Of a stretch of DNA of 64,000 bases, positions 8,388 to 18,149 are shown piece by piece. Below the pieces are notes generated by a model. That model was not told the origin of the DNA. It did not search any database and saw only the letters and a program-made list of their open reading frames with translations. The position numbers and the translations under genes were made by a program. The stretch lies in NCBI RefSeq assembly GCF_016894445.1, contig NZ_CP056775.1:1738001-1802000 (forward strand), in the 5' to 3' direction. Every line of letters starts with the position of its first letter. The first letter of the stretch is position 1. This stretch comes from Dyadobacter sandarakinus. Its GTDB lineage: Bacteria; Bacteroidota; Bacteroidia; Cytophagales; Spirosomataceae.

Positions 8388-9866
8388 ATGTTTAAAAAAG
8401 CATATATTCCTTTTTTCCTTTGTCTGACCCTGCTGGTATCGTGTACCAACGGGTTTGAGGAGCTGAACACCGATCCCAACCGGCCCAAAGAAATCACCCC
8501 GGGCGTGATGCTGGGACAGCTCCAATACCAGATCGTGAACAGCACGGTGAATGCAAGCCGGAATTTTACCCACGAACTCATGCAGGTGGACGCACCCCGG
8601 GCCAGTGCGGGCGGAGGCGGGCTGCACCGGTATATCGTGAACCCGGGAAGCGGGGTTTGGAGTAATTTTTATACGTATCTCAATGATATCGAGGACATTT
8701 ACCTCATTGCCGACCAGCTGAATGAGAACAACTACAAGGCCATTGCGCTAATCTACAAGACGTGGAGTTACTCCATTCTCACAGACTTGTACGGGGACGT
8801 GCCTTATTCACAGGCAACCAAAGCGATTGAAGGAAACTTTAAGCCAACATTTGACAAGCAGAAAGACATTTACATCCAGCTGCTCAGCAACCTTGAAACT
8901 GCCAACACGCTGCTGGATCCGACGAGAGCGCTGACTTACGGAGGAGATATGCTGTACAACTCCAATGCATTATCGGCCGGACAAAATCCGGGGATCCTCA
9001 AATGGAAAAAGTTCTGCAATTCCCTGCGACTGCGCCTGCTTTTAAGGATTTCAAAGCGCGAGGGCGAGGTGAATGTAAAAGAGCAGATCACGGCCATACT
9101 CGCCGATCCGGCAAAATACCCGATTTTTACAACCAATGCAGACGAAGCGATTTTCCGGTATCCGGGTACATTTCCGTTTTTCAATCCTTTCTACAATGCA
9201 AGGCAGGTCGACTGGCGCGACGGTAATTACTACACCAGATTCTTTATGGATTACATGAACCAGGTCAATGATCCGCGGCGGGCAGCATGGGCTACACAGG
9301 TAAAATCGGCCACCGAAAACGTGTATCGAGGCATTGAAAGCGGCTATCCCACCAGTCTGGAATATGCGGTAGGCAGCAATTCCAGCTACTCCGACGCACT
9401 GAAAACCCTGCCCCAACTCGGCGTTATGATGACACTCGCAGAAGTAGAATTCATCAAAGCCGAGCTTGCCCTCAAAGGATATGTGACCGGCGCTACCCCG
9501 CAAAAGCATTACGAGTCCGGTATTGCAGCCTCCATGAACCAGTGGGGCGTAACCCTGCCCGCCGGCTTTACGGAGCAGCCCGGTATCATTTTCAATGCAG
9601 CCGCAACCGCCGACAAGCAACTTGAACAAATTATGCTGCAGAAGTACTATGCCTACTATTTTGTGGATTACCAGTCCTGGTTTGAAAAGCGGCGGACGGG
9701 CTATCCGGTGCTGCCGCGCGGTGCAGGCATCCCGGCGGAGAACAATTTTCCGAATCGTGTTCCCTACCCTACTTACCTGCAGTCGCTCAACCCTGAAGCC
9801 CTGGCGGGTGCCGTGGCATCCATGGGCGGCGATGACAGTGATATTAAAGTCTGGTGGGACAAGTAA
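8388..9866 (+). CDS. SusD/RagB family nutrient-binding lipoprotein (pair 1)
   Basis: This 492-residue outer-membrane lipoprotein has a signal ending LLVSC and the hallmark ELNTDPNRP motif just after the lipid-modified Cys. The sequence fits the SusD-like type 2 subgroup (PITPGVMLGQLQYQIV-type N-terminus, IYKTWSYSILTDLYGDVPYSQA). It forms the lid over the SusC barrel at 5220-8375. A TTG directly after the SusC stop (8376) is in frame, but ATG 8388 starts a normal lipoprotein signal. It is followed 21 nt later by the phosphodiesterase gene. Confidence 0.94.
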   Translation: MFKKAYIPFFLCLTLLVSCTNGFEELNTDPNRPKEITPGVMLGQLQYQIVNSTVNASRNFTHELMQVDAPRASAGGGGLHRYIVNPGSGVWSNFYTYLNDIEDIYLIADQLNENNYKAIALIYKTWSYSILTDLYGDVPYSQATKAIEGNFKPTFDKQKDIYIQLLSNLETANTLLDPTRALTYGGDMLYNSNALSAGQNPGILKWKKFCNSLRLRLLLRISKREGEVNVKEQITAILADPAKYPIFTTNADEAIFRYPGTFPFFNPFYNARQVDWRDGNYYTRFFMDYMNQVNDPRRAAWATQVKSATENVYRGIESGYPTSLEYAVGSNSSYSDALKTLPQLGVMMTLAEVEFIKAELALKGYVTGATPQKHYESGIAASMNQWGVTLPAGFTEQPGIIFNAAATADKQLEQIMLQKYYAYYFVDYQSWFEKRRTGYPVLPRGAGIPAENNFPNRVPYPTYLQSLNPEALAGAVASMGGDDSDIKVWWDK

Positions 9867-9887
9867 GCTTTTTTGAAAAAATATAGA

Positions 9888-12239
9888 ATGCAAATGATGT
9901 ATAAAAACAAAATAACTACCTGGCTGCTGTACCTGCATTGTACCCTGCTGATGGTCGTGAGCGCGGAGGCGCAATCCAAAGTTCAAATGCCCGTGCGGGG
10001 GTTGTGTGCCCACCGCGGCTGCATGGATACGCATCCGGAAAATACGCTGCCCGCCTTCCGGGAGGCAGTGCGCCTGGGAGCGCAGATGATCGAGTTTGAT
10101 ATTCAGCTGACCAGAGACAGCGCGATGGTAATCATGCACGACGATGCCGTGGACCGTACAACGGATGGTACCGGCAAGGTTTCGAACCTCACGTTTGCAC
10201 AGGTGCGGGCCATGGATGCAGGCATTAAAAAATCGCCGCAGTTCAAAGGCACACAGGTGCCGACTTTTGAAGAAACCCTTGCAATGATGCCCGAAAATGT
10301 GTGGCTGAACTGCCACCTGAAAGGCGACGAAGCGGTGGGCGCGAAAGCCGCCGCAGTGCTGGCGAGGTCGGGCAGGCTGCACCAGGCTTTCCTGACCTGC
10401 TCCGAAAAGGCGGCCGGAGCGGCGCGCCGGGCTGTGCCGGGCATCCGCATCTGCAATGGTGAGAACAGCTACCGGAAAGACACGCCCCGGTACGTGCAGG
10501 CCACCGTCGGCATGCATGCCGATTTCATACAGCTCCTGCGCCATGAACCCGGCGAAGACAGAAAAGAGGTGATGCAAATGCTGAAAAATAACCAGGTAAA
10601 GGTCAACTACTTTTATGCTAAAACACCTGACGAGCTGGGTGCTCTCTATGCAGAAGGGGTTGATTTTGTACTGGTAAATAACGTTGCCGACTTTCTGCCG
10701 GAAGCTAAAAAGCTGGGTATCAAACCGGTTATACCAACTTATGGCAATACCCGGGCAGCGGTTCAGCAAAACAGTCTGAAATTAAAAAACAAGACCCTCA
10801 TCGTCTTCTTCGACGGCCTGCGTCCAGACTACATCACGCCCGAGCAAATGCCCAATTTGTACGCTTTTAAACAAAAAGCCTCCTACGGAAAAAATCATCA
10901 CAGCGTGTTTCCGACCGTAACGCGGGTAAACTCCTCTTCCTATGGTACCGGCTCCTATCCGGGCACGCACGGACTGCTGGGCAATGCTGTGTTTTTCCCG
11001 AAAGTAAACCCCGCCAAAGCCGTGGGCACTACTTACGAGGACCTGATGAAAGTGCAGGAATCGGAATCCGGAAAACTGCTCACAGCGGTCTCCATGGGCG
11101 AAGTCCTGGACGCTGCGGGCGAGCGGATGATGGTTTTCAGCTCAGGAACCACAGGCCAGGCCTACCTGCAAAATCCTGCTGTGGGCCGCGGTGCGATCAT
11201 TAACCATGAGCTCATCCTGCCTGCGTCCCTCCGCGATCAGGTGATGGCTGAGCTCGGCCCGGTCAATACCGGAAATGGTGACATTTATGCCAAACACAAG
11301 TGGGTAGCCGACGCCCTGTTCCGGTACGGACTGCAGGAGGATGGTCCCCTGGTAAGTGCGATCTGGTTTTCTGACCCGGATGGTGCGGCGCACAAGTACG
11401 GCATCGGCTCGGAACAGGCAGTGTCTGCGATCAAATATGTCGATGGGCAGTTTGGCAGAATACTCGACACGTTATCGGCAAGAGGACTGCGCGAGCATTA
11501 CAATATCCTGATTTCTACGGACCACGGTTTCGTAACCCACACGGGCAAACAAAACCTGAGCGATCTCCTGATTTCGGAGGGGCTGAAAAAAGACAAGGAT
11601 TCAGATGATGTTGTGATTGCCGAGGGCGCCATTTATGTCAAAAACCACCAGGAAGATACCATCCGGAAAATTGTTGCAGTCCTGCACAAAACGCCTTGGA
11701 TTGGTGCTGTTTTTACAAAACCCAAACAGAAAAACAGCTTGCAGGGCTGGGTGGACGGCACGCTCTCCTTTGACGCCATCCATTACAATCATCCGGTGCG
11801 CTCGGGCGACATCCTGGTAGCGCCCAACTGGAACGACTACAAAAATGACAAGGGATATGCAGGTTCGGATTTCTCGGGCGGTGTGGCCGGACATGGCGGT
11901 TCCAGTCCTTACGAGATCAACATTGCCCTGATGGCCGACGGGCCGGATTTCAAAGATGCATTCCAGGGAGATCTTCCTTCTTCCAACGTTGACATTGCAC
12001 CTACGGTACTCGCACTTTACGGTCTTCCGGTTCCCAGGGTAATGGACGGCCGGGTACTGACCGAATACTTTGTAAAACCTGCCAAATCAACCGGAAAATC
12101 AAGAAAAGAGAAGATCCGGACTGAGGCTGCCTATCCCTGGGGTACGTATAAATTACTGCTTGAAACCACCTTGCTTGGGCCTTACCGCTACATTGATTTT
12201 ACAAAAACAGAAAGGACAGGCAGCCCGGATGCTAAATAA
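9888..12239 (+). CDS. Two-domain phosphodiesterase: GDPD fused to type I phosphodiesterase/nucleotide pyrophosphatase
   Basis: This secreted protein of about 783 residues has a signal peptide (hydrophobic TTWLLYLHCTLLMVV, cleaved near AEAQS). The first domain (about 35-280) is a glycerophosphodiester phosphodiesterase with AHRG, HPENT, MIEFDIQ and the catalytic IMHDD. The position where most GDPDs have a metal-binding Glu (LN-x-E-x-K) reads LNCHLKG. The second domain (about 290-745) is of the alkaline phosphatase superfamily, with FFDGLRPDY (metal Asp), SVFPTVTRVNSS (catalytic Thr), FSDPDGAAHKYG, STDHGF and VAGHGG. Together they could cleave a phosphodiester and then a second phosphoester bond of one substrate. 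An upstream in-frame TTG (9873) exists. ATG 9888, 9894 or 9897 are all plausible starts, and the choice affects only a few residues. Confidence 0.9.
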   Translation: MQMMYKNKITTWLLYLHCTLLMVVSAEAQSKVQMPVRGLCAHRGCMDTHPENTLPAFREAVRLGAQMIEFDIQLTRDSAMVIMHDDAVDRTTDGTGKVSNLTFAQVRAMDAGIKKSPQFKGTQVPTFEETLAMMPENVWLNCHLKGDEAVGAKAAAVLARSGRLHQAFLTCSEKAAGAARRAVPGIRICNGENSYRKDTPRYVQATVGMHADFIQLLRHEPGEDRKEVMQMLKNNQVKVNYFYAKTPDELGALYAEGVDFVLVNNVADFLPEAKKLGIKPVIPTYGNTRAAVQQNSLKLKNKTLIVFFDGLRPDYITPEQMPNLYAFKQKASYGKNHHSVFPTVTRVNSSSYGTGSYPGTHGLLGNAVFFPKVNPAKAVGTTYEDLMKVQESESGKLLTAVSMGEVLDAAGERMMVFSSGTTGQAYLQNPAVGRGAIINHELILPASLRDQVMAELGPVNTGNGDIYAKHKWVADALFRYGLQEDGPLVSAIWFSDPDGAAHKYGIGSEQAVSAIKYVDGQFGRILDTLSARGLREHYNILISTDHGFVTHTGKQNLSDLLISEGLKKDKDSDDVVIAEGAIYVKNHQEDTIRKIVAVLHKTPWIGAVFTKPKQKNSLQGWVDGTLSFDAIHYNHPVRSGDILVAPNWNDYKNDKGYAGSDFSGGVAGHGGSSPYEINIALMADGPDFKDAFQGDLPSSNVDIAPTVLALYGLPVPRVMDGRVLTEYFVKPAKSTGKSRKEKIRTEAAYPWGTYKLLLETTLLGPYRYIDFTKTERTGSPDAK

Positions 12240-12304
12240 AGCAGCAATGCGAGACGGTTTTAAAAAAGAAGCATTGTGCCGCATTTGAGCAGCTCGTCTA
12301 CATG

Positions 12305-12334
12305 CCGGGCAACATCGCACCCGGGAGTATTTTT
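12305..12334 (+). terminator. Weak hairpin and T run after the phosphodiesterase operon
   Basis: A 5-bp GC stem (CCGGG at 12305-12309 with CCCGG at 12320-12324) is followed by a T-rich segment. It is the only terminator-like structure seen between the operon and the convergent response regulator. Confidence 0.35.
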
Positions 12335-12352
12335 AGTAGGATAAATAGATAA

Positions 12353-12811
12353 TCAGGCGCCCCGCCTGATCAATCCGGGGAGCTGCTCAAAGTCACCTTT
12401 GTGTTCGCACAAAAAGCCCATTACATCCCTGATTGCATTCAGGTTAATGGGTTTCAGCAGAAAAGCACTGGCACCGAGCCGGTAGCTTTCCTGCGCATAT
12501 TCTGCCTGGTCGCGGTTGGTCATCATCACTACGGGTACACCCTGCCAGTCGGGGTGCCTTTTTACCTGCAGCAGCGTCTGAAAACCATTCATACGGGGCA
12601 TATCGATATCGAGTATCAATACCTCCGGCGTTCCCTTTTTCTGGTCGGATGCAAGTTCCAGATGTGCCACCAGGTCCAGGCCGCTCCCAAAAAAACGGAT
12701 TTGCTGACCCGGCAGGAAAATTGAAAAAACCTGTTGCACAAGAAACCGGTAATCAGCCTCATCATCAACGAGGTATACTACACATGGCTGATCAATCATA
12801 CATTCCAACAT
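12353..12811 (-). CDS. Single-domain response regulator
   Basis: This 152-residue protein is a lone CheY-like receiver domain. It shows the acidic pair (VDDEADY), the phospho-acceptor in LILDIDMPRMNGF (Asp near residue 68), the switch Thr in MMTNRD and the conserved Lys in LLKPIN. It has no output domain. It lies 24 bp downstream of the giant CheB/CheR histidine kinase on the same strand and is probably its phosphotransfer partner. It resembles the Rcp1-type regulators paired with phytochrome-like or multi-PAS kinases. ATG 12811 was used, and ATG 12799 is an alternative that removes only four residues. Confidence 0.93.
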   Translation of the reverse strand: MLECMIDQPCVVYLVDDEADYRFLVQQVFSIFLPGQQIRFFGSGLDLVAHLELASDQKKGTPEVLILDIDMPRMNGFQTLLQVKRHPDWQGVPVVMMTNRDQAEYAQESYRLGASAFLLKPINLNAIRDVMGFLCEHKGDFEQLPGLIRRGA

Positions 12812-12835
12812 AATTCAATTCTTTATTAGACGTCT

Positions 12836-15800
12836 TCAATCTCCTTCGGGCCCGGGCAACGGTCCTGAAAACCTCACCTCAATCCGGGTACCTTTTCCAT
12901 GTTCCGTTTCAACCACCAGCTGACCGCCCAGCAGCGTGCACAGGTGTTTGACGATGGCCAGTCCGATCCCCTCACTTCCCGGCACCCGGGGCGTATCCCC
13001 TGCTTCACCTGCATGGGTTGCCGGCACCTCGCCCCTGAGCCTGCCCACAATATGTCCGGCCAGGCCAGGACCCGTGTCTGCCACACTGAAGTACCAGCCC
13101 TGCTCACCATCCACAAGGCCCCAGTGAATGGTAACACCTCCGGCATCCGTGTATTTCAGCGCGTTCAGCAGCAGGTTCTGGGCAATCCTCCGCAGCTGCA
13201 TGGCATCCGTTTCTACTTCCAGCATCGCCGGTCCGCCTGTTTCCAGCCACAATCTCTGCTCTTCGGCTACGGCTTTGGTACCTACCACAAGCTCCTGCAG
13301 CAGCTCAGCCACATTAAATCGTGCCGGCGTAATTACCTCCTGCCCGGCTTCGAGTCTTGCATAATCAAGCAGACTGGTCATCAGGTTGGTCATCTGGCGG
13401 ATGTTGCGCTGGATCATCTGGATCATGACCCCGTTGTTCGCCTCACTCCCTGCCATCCCCAGCAGCTCAGCTGCCGAAGCGATCACCCCGACCTGCCCTC
13501 TCAGGTCATGCGATGCAGCCCGCAAAAGCTCACCGCGCTCTTTAAGCGCGTTGCGAAGCTCACCCAAAGCCTGGGTACTCTGACTGGCTTTTTCAAGTTC
13601 ACCCAGCCAGAACTGCTGCTGCGCCTGTGTTTGCCTGAGTTCCGTTACGTCAATGCCGGTAAGCACTACCCCATCATCCTGCCGGCTTACCCCTACGGCA
13701 AGCCAGCGCTCCTGACCGTTGATATTCAGGTATTTTTCATTATACCGCGGCTGATCGGCGGCGTACACCCGGGTAAGTATTTCAAGCGTTTGCGACTCCC
13801 ACAACAATGCATTGAAGTACTCAGCCGGCTGCCCGACCAATTGGGGCAGCGGTTGTCCAAAAAACTCTGCCAGCTTCTGGTTCCCCACTGCGAGATTGAA
13901 GTCAATGATTGCTCCGCGATCGTCCCGAACCACTTTCAGCAGGCCTATGCTTGCCGGCGATGCGTCCAGTACGGCCTGAAGATTCTCGGCAATGTACCGG
14001 ATCTCCTGCTGCGCTTTTTGCAGCTCGGTGATGTCACGGGCGATCGCCAGCACACTTTCCACCAGGTTATCGGCCCCGCGCTCGGGCACCATACGCGAAT
14101 AGTAATCCAGTTGGCCGTTTTTGGAAGGCAGTGAATTGTAATGTTCCTGAGCGGTACCGGTCTCAAAAGTTTTCCGGAGACTTTCCGTATACGGCACAGC
14201 AATATCATCCGACTGTCCCATTTCACTGTTGGTCTTCCCGAGCAGCGCCTCGAGACTCTGACCTGTTTTTTCTACAAATGCACTATTGGCAAATACGAGA
14301 CGGAGGTTTTTGTCCCAGCGGGTGATCCCATCGGGCGTATTCTCCACAAGGGTACGCAACTGGGCTTCGCTCTGGCGGATCTGTTCCTGGGCGAGCGTTT
14401 GCTCCGTAATGTCCCAATCGATGCCTAACAACTTCCCGGGTTCCCCATTTTCACCAGGCATGACCATCGCCTTGATTTTCAAATATCTTATGTCATTATT
14501 GGCATTGATCCGTAAACCTCCTTCGTAGGGCTCCCGGCCGCCTCTGAGCCACTCCATCAGGCGGGTGGCCAGATGCTGATCCGCATCAATGGTTTTTGCT
14601 ACATAAATATCCTCCGGCACGGGCGTACCGGCCTCCAGTCCAAACAGGTGGTACATTCCCTCGGACCATACAAACTGCCCTGTTGCCCTGTCATATTCCC
14701 AGCTGCCGGTACGGGCCAATGCTTCAGTCTGCTGCTGAAGGGTGAATTGTTTCAGAGCCTGAGCCTGCTCGGCCCGTTTTCTTGAAGTGATATCACGTGC
14801 AATGGCCGACACGCCGATCACCCGCGAGGCCGCATCCTTTACCGGAGATATTACCAGTTCCAGGTGCAGGTCACGGCCATTCTTTTCGACCCGCAGTGTA
14901 TCAAAAACTTCAACCTGCTGCGACTGCCTGATTTCATCTGTGGAACGTAATGCATTGGCCAGGTCTTCAGGGAGCTGTAATGTATTCAGTACTTTACCGA
15001 TGACAGCAGCCGCAGGATAGCCGTAAAGTGTTTCAGCGGCCCGGTTCCAGCTTGTAATTACACCGGCTAAATTGATGGTCAGGATTGCATCTCCGGAGGA
15101 CTCCGCAATGGAAGCCAGAAACGATTTTGCTTCCTCGGCGGAGCGGTGCTCGGTGAGGTCGCGCATGATTTTTACAAACCCGCGCAGGTTACCGGCGCTG
15201 TCTTTCAATGGTGATACCGAACCGGAACCCCAGAACCTGGTGCCGTCTTTGCGCAGATGCCAGCGTTCATTTACGGCACGTCCCTGCTCACGGGTTACCT
15301 GCTCCTCCCGGTCGGGTGCACCGGCCTGGCGGTCTTCCGGGGTGAAGAGTATATCCCCCGACTGTCCCATAATCTCAGCCTCCGGGTAGCCCGTCATCAT
15401 CTGGGCACCTGTGTTCCACCCCGAAACCTGACGGTGCAGGTTCAGCGTGACAATGGCATAATCCCTGGCACTCTCGAAAATCAGCCGCATATGTTCTTCC
15501 GACTGGCGCATAGCCTCTTCGGCATTCTTCCGGCGGGTAACGTCCACGAAAGTGAGTACGATCCCGTTAATCCTGTCTTCGGCCGTACGATAGGGCAATA
15601 CACGCATCATAAAAACGCGCTCGTCTACGGTCTGCACCTCGCGTTCAAGTGGCTGAAGAGAATTCAGGACGGTAATCGCATCATTCTGCAGGTGCTCGTA
15701 GTTCAGGCGGTTGGTGATGTCGCTGAGAGGTCGTCCGATATCCGATGTGATGAGATTGAAGATCGAGCGGGCTGCGGGTGTAAACATGTGTACCCGCAGG

Positions 15801-18085
15801 CTGCGGTCCAGAAAAAGCGTGGCAAGGTCCGTGGAGTTGATCAGGTTCTGGAAATTGTTGCTCGTCATCGAGATCTCTTCCAGCTTGATTTTGAGTTCCT
15901 GATTCACGGTTGTGAGCTCCTCATTGATGGATTGGAGCTCTTCCTTGCTCGTTTCCAGCTCTTCCGCGGCCGATCGCAGCTCTTCGTTCATCGCCTGAAG
16001 CTCCTCATTGGATGCTTTCAGTTCCTCAGCCTGCGTCTCGTGCTGCTCGTGCGAGGACCGGAGCTGTGCCTTCACCCGGATCAGTTCTTCTTCCAGCTGA
16101 CGCGCTATCGGCTCTTCCGAGCTGAGGACACTTTGTATGGATCCGGCAGCCTCACCGACGATTTCAAATAATACGAGCAGGAAACCGCGCGCAGGATTGC
16201 TTCTGGAGGGGTCATTGTCATCCAGCACAGGACGTACGTGCAAGGTGACAACCTGTAATTTTTCGTCAATCCGTACTTTCAGATTGCGTGCCTCCACGTT
16301 CGTTTTTTGCTTCACGGCCTGGTAAAAGGCCCTCCTCAGTTCAAGCCGCAGCTCTGGGCGGATCAGTTTGAGCAGACTTTTGGATGGTTCTCCTCCTGCA
16401 ATCTGCAGGTATTGCCCGGCCCGCTCCGACAGGTGCAGAATATCAAGCTCCTCATTGACAATGATGGAAGGCGGCGCATATTGTTCAAGCAGTTGCTGGT
16501 GCAGCTCACCGAAATTCAGGCGGCTGGTATAGGACCTTGGCTCTGCCTGTGGCTGCGGCTGGGACAAAAGCCTTCGCTCCTGCGGAACCACCGGCGTATT
16601 TTCAGGAACCGGGTACGACCTTACTGCCACTGGCCGGCTTTCGTATATATGATGCTCGCGGCTGAGGGTTGCGAAAAGGTCGCCGGCCCCATCCGTCGTT
16701 TCGGAAAGGCCAAGCAGCAAATGCCCGCCGGGTTTGAGGGCAAAGTGAAAGGTTTCCATGACCCGCTCCTGCGCAGTCTGATTGAGGTAGATGAGCAGGT
16801 TGCGGCAGCTGATCAGGTCAAGACGCGAAAAAGGAGGATCTTTCAGCACATTATGCTGGGCAAAAAGCACAAGCTCCCGTATTTCCTGCCTTACGCGGTA
16901 ATCGTCTCCTTCCAGCATAAAAAACCGGCGCAGCCTTTCGGGCGAAACATCTGCGGCATCGTTCAGGGTATACCGGCCCTCACGGGCTATGGCAATGGCG
17001 GCTTCATCAATGTCGGTAGCAAAGATCTGAACCTTGGGCGCGTCGATCACGCCGGTGGTTTTCTCTGCGAGCAGCATGGCAATGGAATACGCCTCTTCAC
17101 CGGTTGCACAGCCGGCCACCCAGATCCGGATGGTACTTTCGGCATTTTTATTTCTTGTCAGCAGCGGAACGATGTCTTTCTCCAGCGCTGCGAAAACCTT
17201 ACCGTCCCGAAAAAAATTAGTGACTGATATCAGCAGATCTTTGAGCAGGGCCTGGGTTTCTTCAGGATGCTCCCGGAGAAAGGCAGCGTATGCGGGCAGG
17301 CCGGGCAGGCTCCTGACAGTAATACGCCTTTCCAGCCGGCGCATGAGCGTGGGCCTTTTATAATTGGAAAAATCATGACCCGTACGAAGGCGAAGCTGGG
17401 TAAAAATTTCGCGCAAGGCCTGCTGCTGATCCTCGGGCCGCATTTGCGCTTCAATCCGGATCGTCACCTTGCCCATGCTCTCGCGGTAGGCCACAAGCCG
17501 CGCAGGAATCTGGCCTACCGGGAGGATATCATCTACCAACTCCGTAGAAATCGCCTGTCTTGGCATTTCATTGAACGCGGCTTCCCTGGGATTCTGAACA
17601 AACACCGACCCGCCGTTTTCCTTGATCCGCTTGATACCCATCGATCCGTTTGCACCTGTGCCGGACAGGATAACTGCAATGGCCCTGGGTCCGTGTGAGT
17701 CGGCCAGGGTACGGAAGAATATGTCAACCGGCGCACGCCTTTCTTCTATGCGCAGATTTGGAAAAACAACAATCTGGTCACCCTGTACCTGCAAATGCTG
17801 ATCCGGCGGGACCAGGTAAATGTGGTTCGCTTCAATGGTCACATTTTCCTGCACCTGTGACACAGGGATTTTAGCAACGGGACGCAAAATTTCGGCCAGT
17901 TTGCTGTCGTAATCAGGTAATAAATGCAGTATAACCACATAAGCCATTCGCGAGTCTGCCGGTACCTGCGCAAAAAACTCCATCAATGCTTCTACACCAC
18001 CGGCAGAAGCCCCGATGCCGACAATGAAAACGGCGTCGTCCTGCGACTGGCCCTGCGTCTCCTTTTTAGATTTCTTCTTGCTCAC
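12836..18085 (-). CDS. CheB-CheR-multiPAS hybrid histidine kinase
   Basis: This 1749-residue cytoplasmic signalling protein contains, in order: a CheB methylesterase domain (about 18-195; GIGASAGG, ILHLLPD), a CheR methyltransferase domain (about 218-480; VTNFFRD, GCATGEEAYSIAM, ATDID, CRNLLIYL), a PAS-like segment (530-640), a long coiled coil (665-735), about six PAS domains (750-1500), and a HisKA/HATPase kinase (SHDLRGQ near 1523, N box LLLNALKYT, VADTGPG, GIGLAIV). The CheB loop reads GTGANGSMG where the catalytic Asp is expected in GTGxDG, so esterase activity is doubtful. The only possible start before the CheB domain is GTG 18085, because an in-frame stop precedes it directly. It follows a stand-alone CheB gene by 64 bp and precedes a response regulator. 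Confidence 0.93.
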   Translation of the reverse strand: MSKKKSKKETQGQSQDDAVFIVGIGASAGGVEALMEFFAQVPADSRMAYVVILHLLPDYDSKLAEILRPVAKIPVSQVQENVTIEANHIYLVPPDQHLQVQGDQIVVFPNLRIEERRAPVDIFFRTLADSHGPRAIAVILSGTGANGSMGIKRIKENGGSVFVQNPREAAFNEMPRQAISTELVDDILPVGQIPARLVAYRESMGKVTIRIEAQMRPEDQQQALREIFTQLRLRTGHDFSNYKRPTLMRRLERRITVRSLPGLPAYAAFLREHPEETQALLKDLLISVTNFFRDGKVFAALEKDIVPLLTRNKNAESTIRIWVAGCATGEEAYSIAMLLAEKTTGVIDAPKVQIFATDIDEAAIAIAREGRYTLNDAADVSPERLRRFFMLEGDDYRVRQEIRELVLFAQHNVLKDPPFSRLDLISCRNLLIYLNQTAQERVMETFHFALKPGGHLLLGLSETTDGAGDLFATLSREHHIYESRPVAVRSYPVPENTPVVPQERRLLSQPQPQAEPRSYTSRLNFGELHQQLLEQYAPPSIIVNEELDILHLSERAGQYLQIAGGEPSKSLLKLIRPELRLELRRAFYQAVKQKTNVEARNLKVRIDEKLQVVTLHVRPVLDDNDPSRSNPARGFLLVLFEIVGEAAGSIQSVLSSEEPIARQLEEELIRVKAQLRSSHEQHETQAEELKASNEELQAMNEELRSAAEELETSKEELQSINEELTTVNQELKIKLEEISMTSNNFQNLINSTDLATLFLDRSLRVHMFTPAARSIFNLITSDIGRPLSDITNRLNYEHLQNDAITVLNSLQPLEREVQTVDERVFMMRVLPYRTAEDRINGIVLTFVDVTRRKNAEEAMRQSEEHMRLIFESARDYAIVTLNLHRQVSGWNTGAQMMTGYPEAEIMGQSGDILFTPEDRQAGAPDREEQVTREQGRAVNERWHLRKDGTRFWGSGSVSPLKDSAGNLRGFVKIMRDLTEHRSAEEAKSFLASIAESSGDAILTINLAGVITSWNRAAETLYGYPAAAVIGKVLNTLQLPEDLANALRSTDEIRQSQQVEVFDTLRVEKNGRDLHLELVISPVKDAASRVIGVSAIARDITSRKRAEQAQALKQFTLQQQTEALARTGSWEYDRATGQFVWSEGMYHLFGLEAGTPVPEDIYVAKTIDADQHLATRLMEWLRGGREPYEGGLRINANNDIRYLKIKAMVMPGENGEPGKLLGIDWDITEQTLAQEQIRQSEAQLRTLVENTPDGITRWDKNLRLVFANSAFVEKTGQSLEALLGKTNSEMGQSDDIAVPYTESLRKTFETGTAQEHYNSLPSKNGQLDYYSRMVPERGADNLVESVLAIARDITELQKAQQEIRYIAENLQAVLDASPASIGLLKVVRDDRGAIIDFNLAVGNQKLAEFFGQPLPQLVGQPAEYFNALLWESQTLEILTRVYAADQPRYNEKYLNINGQERWLAVGVSRQDDGVVLTGIDVTELRQTQAQQQFWLGELEKASQSTQALGELRNALKERGELLRAASHDLRGQVGVIASAAELLGMAGSEANNGVMIQMIQRNIRQMTNLMTSLLDYARLEAGQEVITPARFNVAELLQELVVGTKAVAEEQRLWLETGGPAMLEVETDAMQLRRIAQNLLLNALKYTDAGGVTIHWGLVDGEQGWYFSVADTGPGLAGHIVGRLRGEVPATHAGEAGDTPRVPGSEGIGLAIVKHLCTLLGGQLVVETEHGKGTRIEVRFSGPLPGPEGD

Positions 18086-18149
18086 TTATTCACATGTTAA
18101 TGCCGGTGCTAAGCTAATCTATTTACACGTTTTCAAAAGGTAAAACCTC

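Noticed and set aside
9051-10769. A 572-codon open frame on the minus strand across SusD and the GDPD gene
   Set aside because: It is antisense to two clear genes, and its translation shows no family motif. It is a by-product of codon bias.
12899-16171. Long plus-strand open frames (about 411 and 304 codons) inside the CheB/CheR kinase gene
   Set aside because: They are antisense shadows of a protein with well-supported domains and contain no recognisable protein features.
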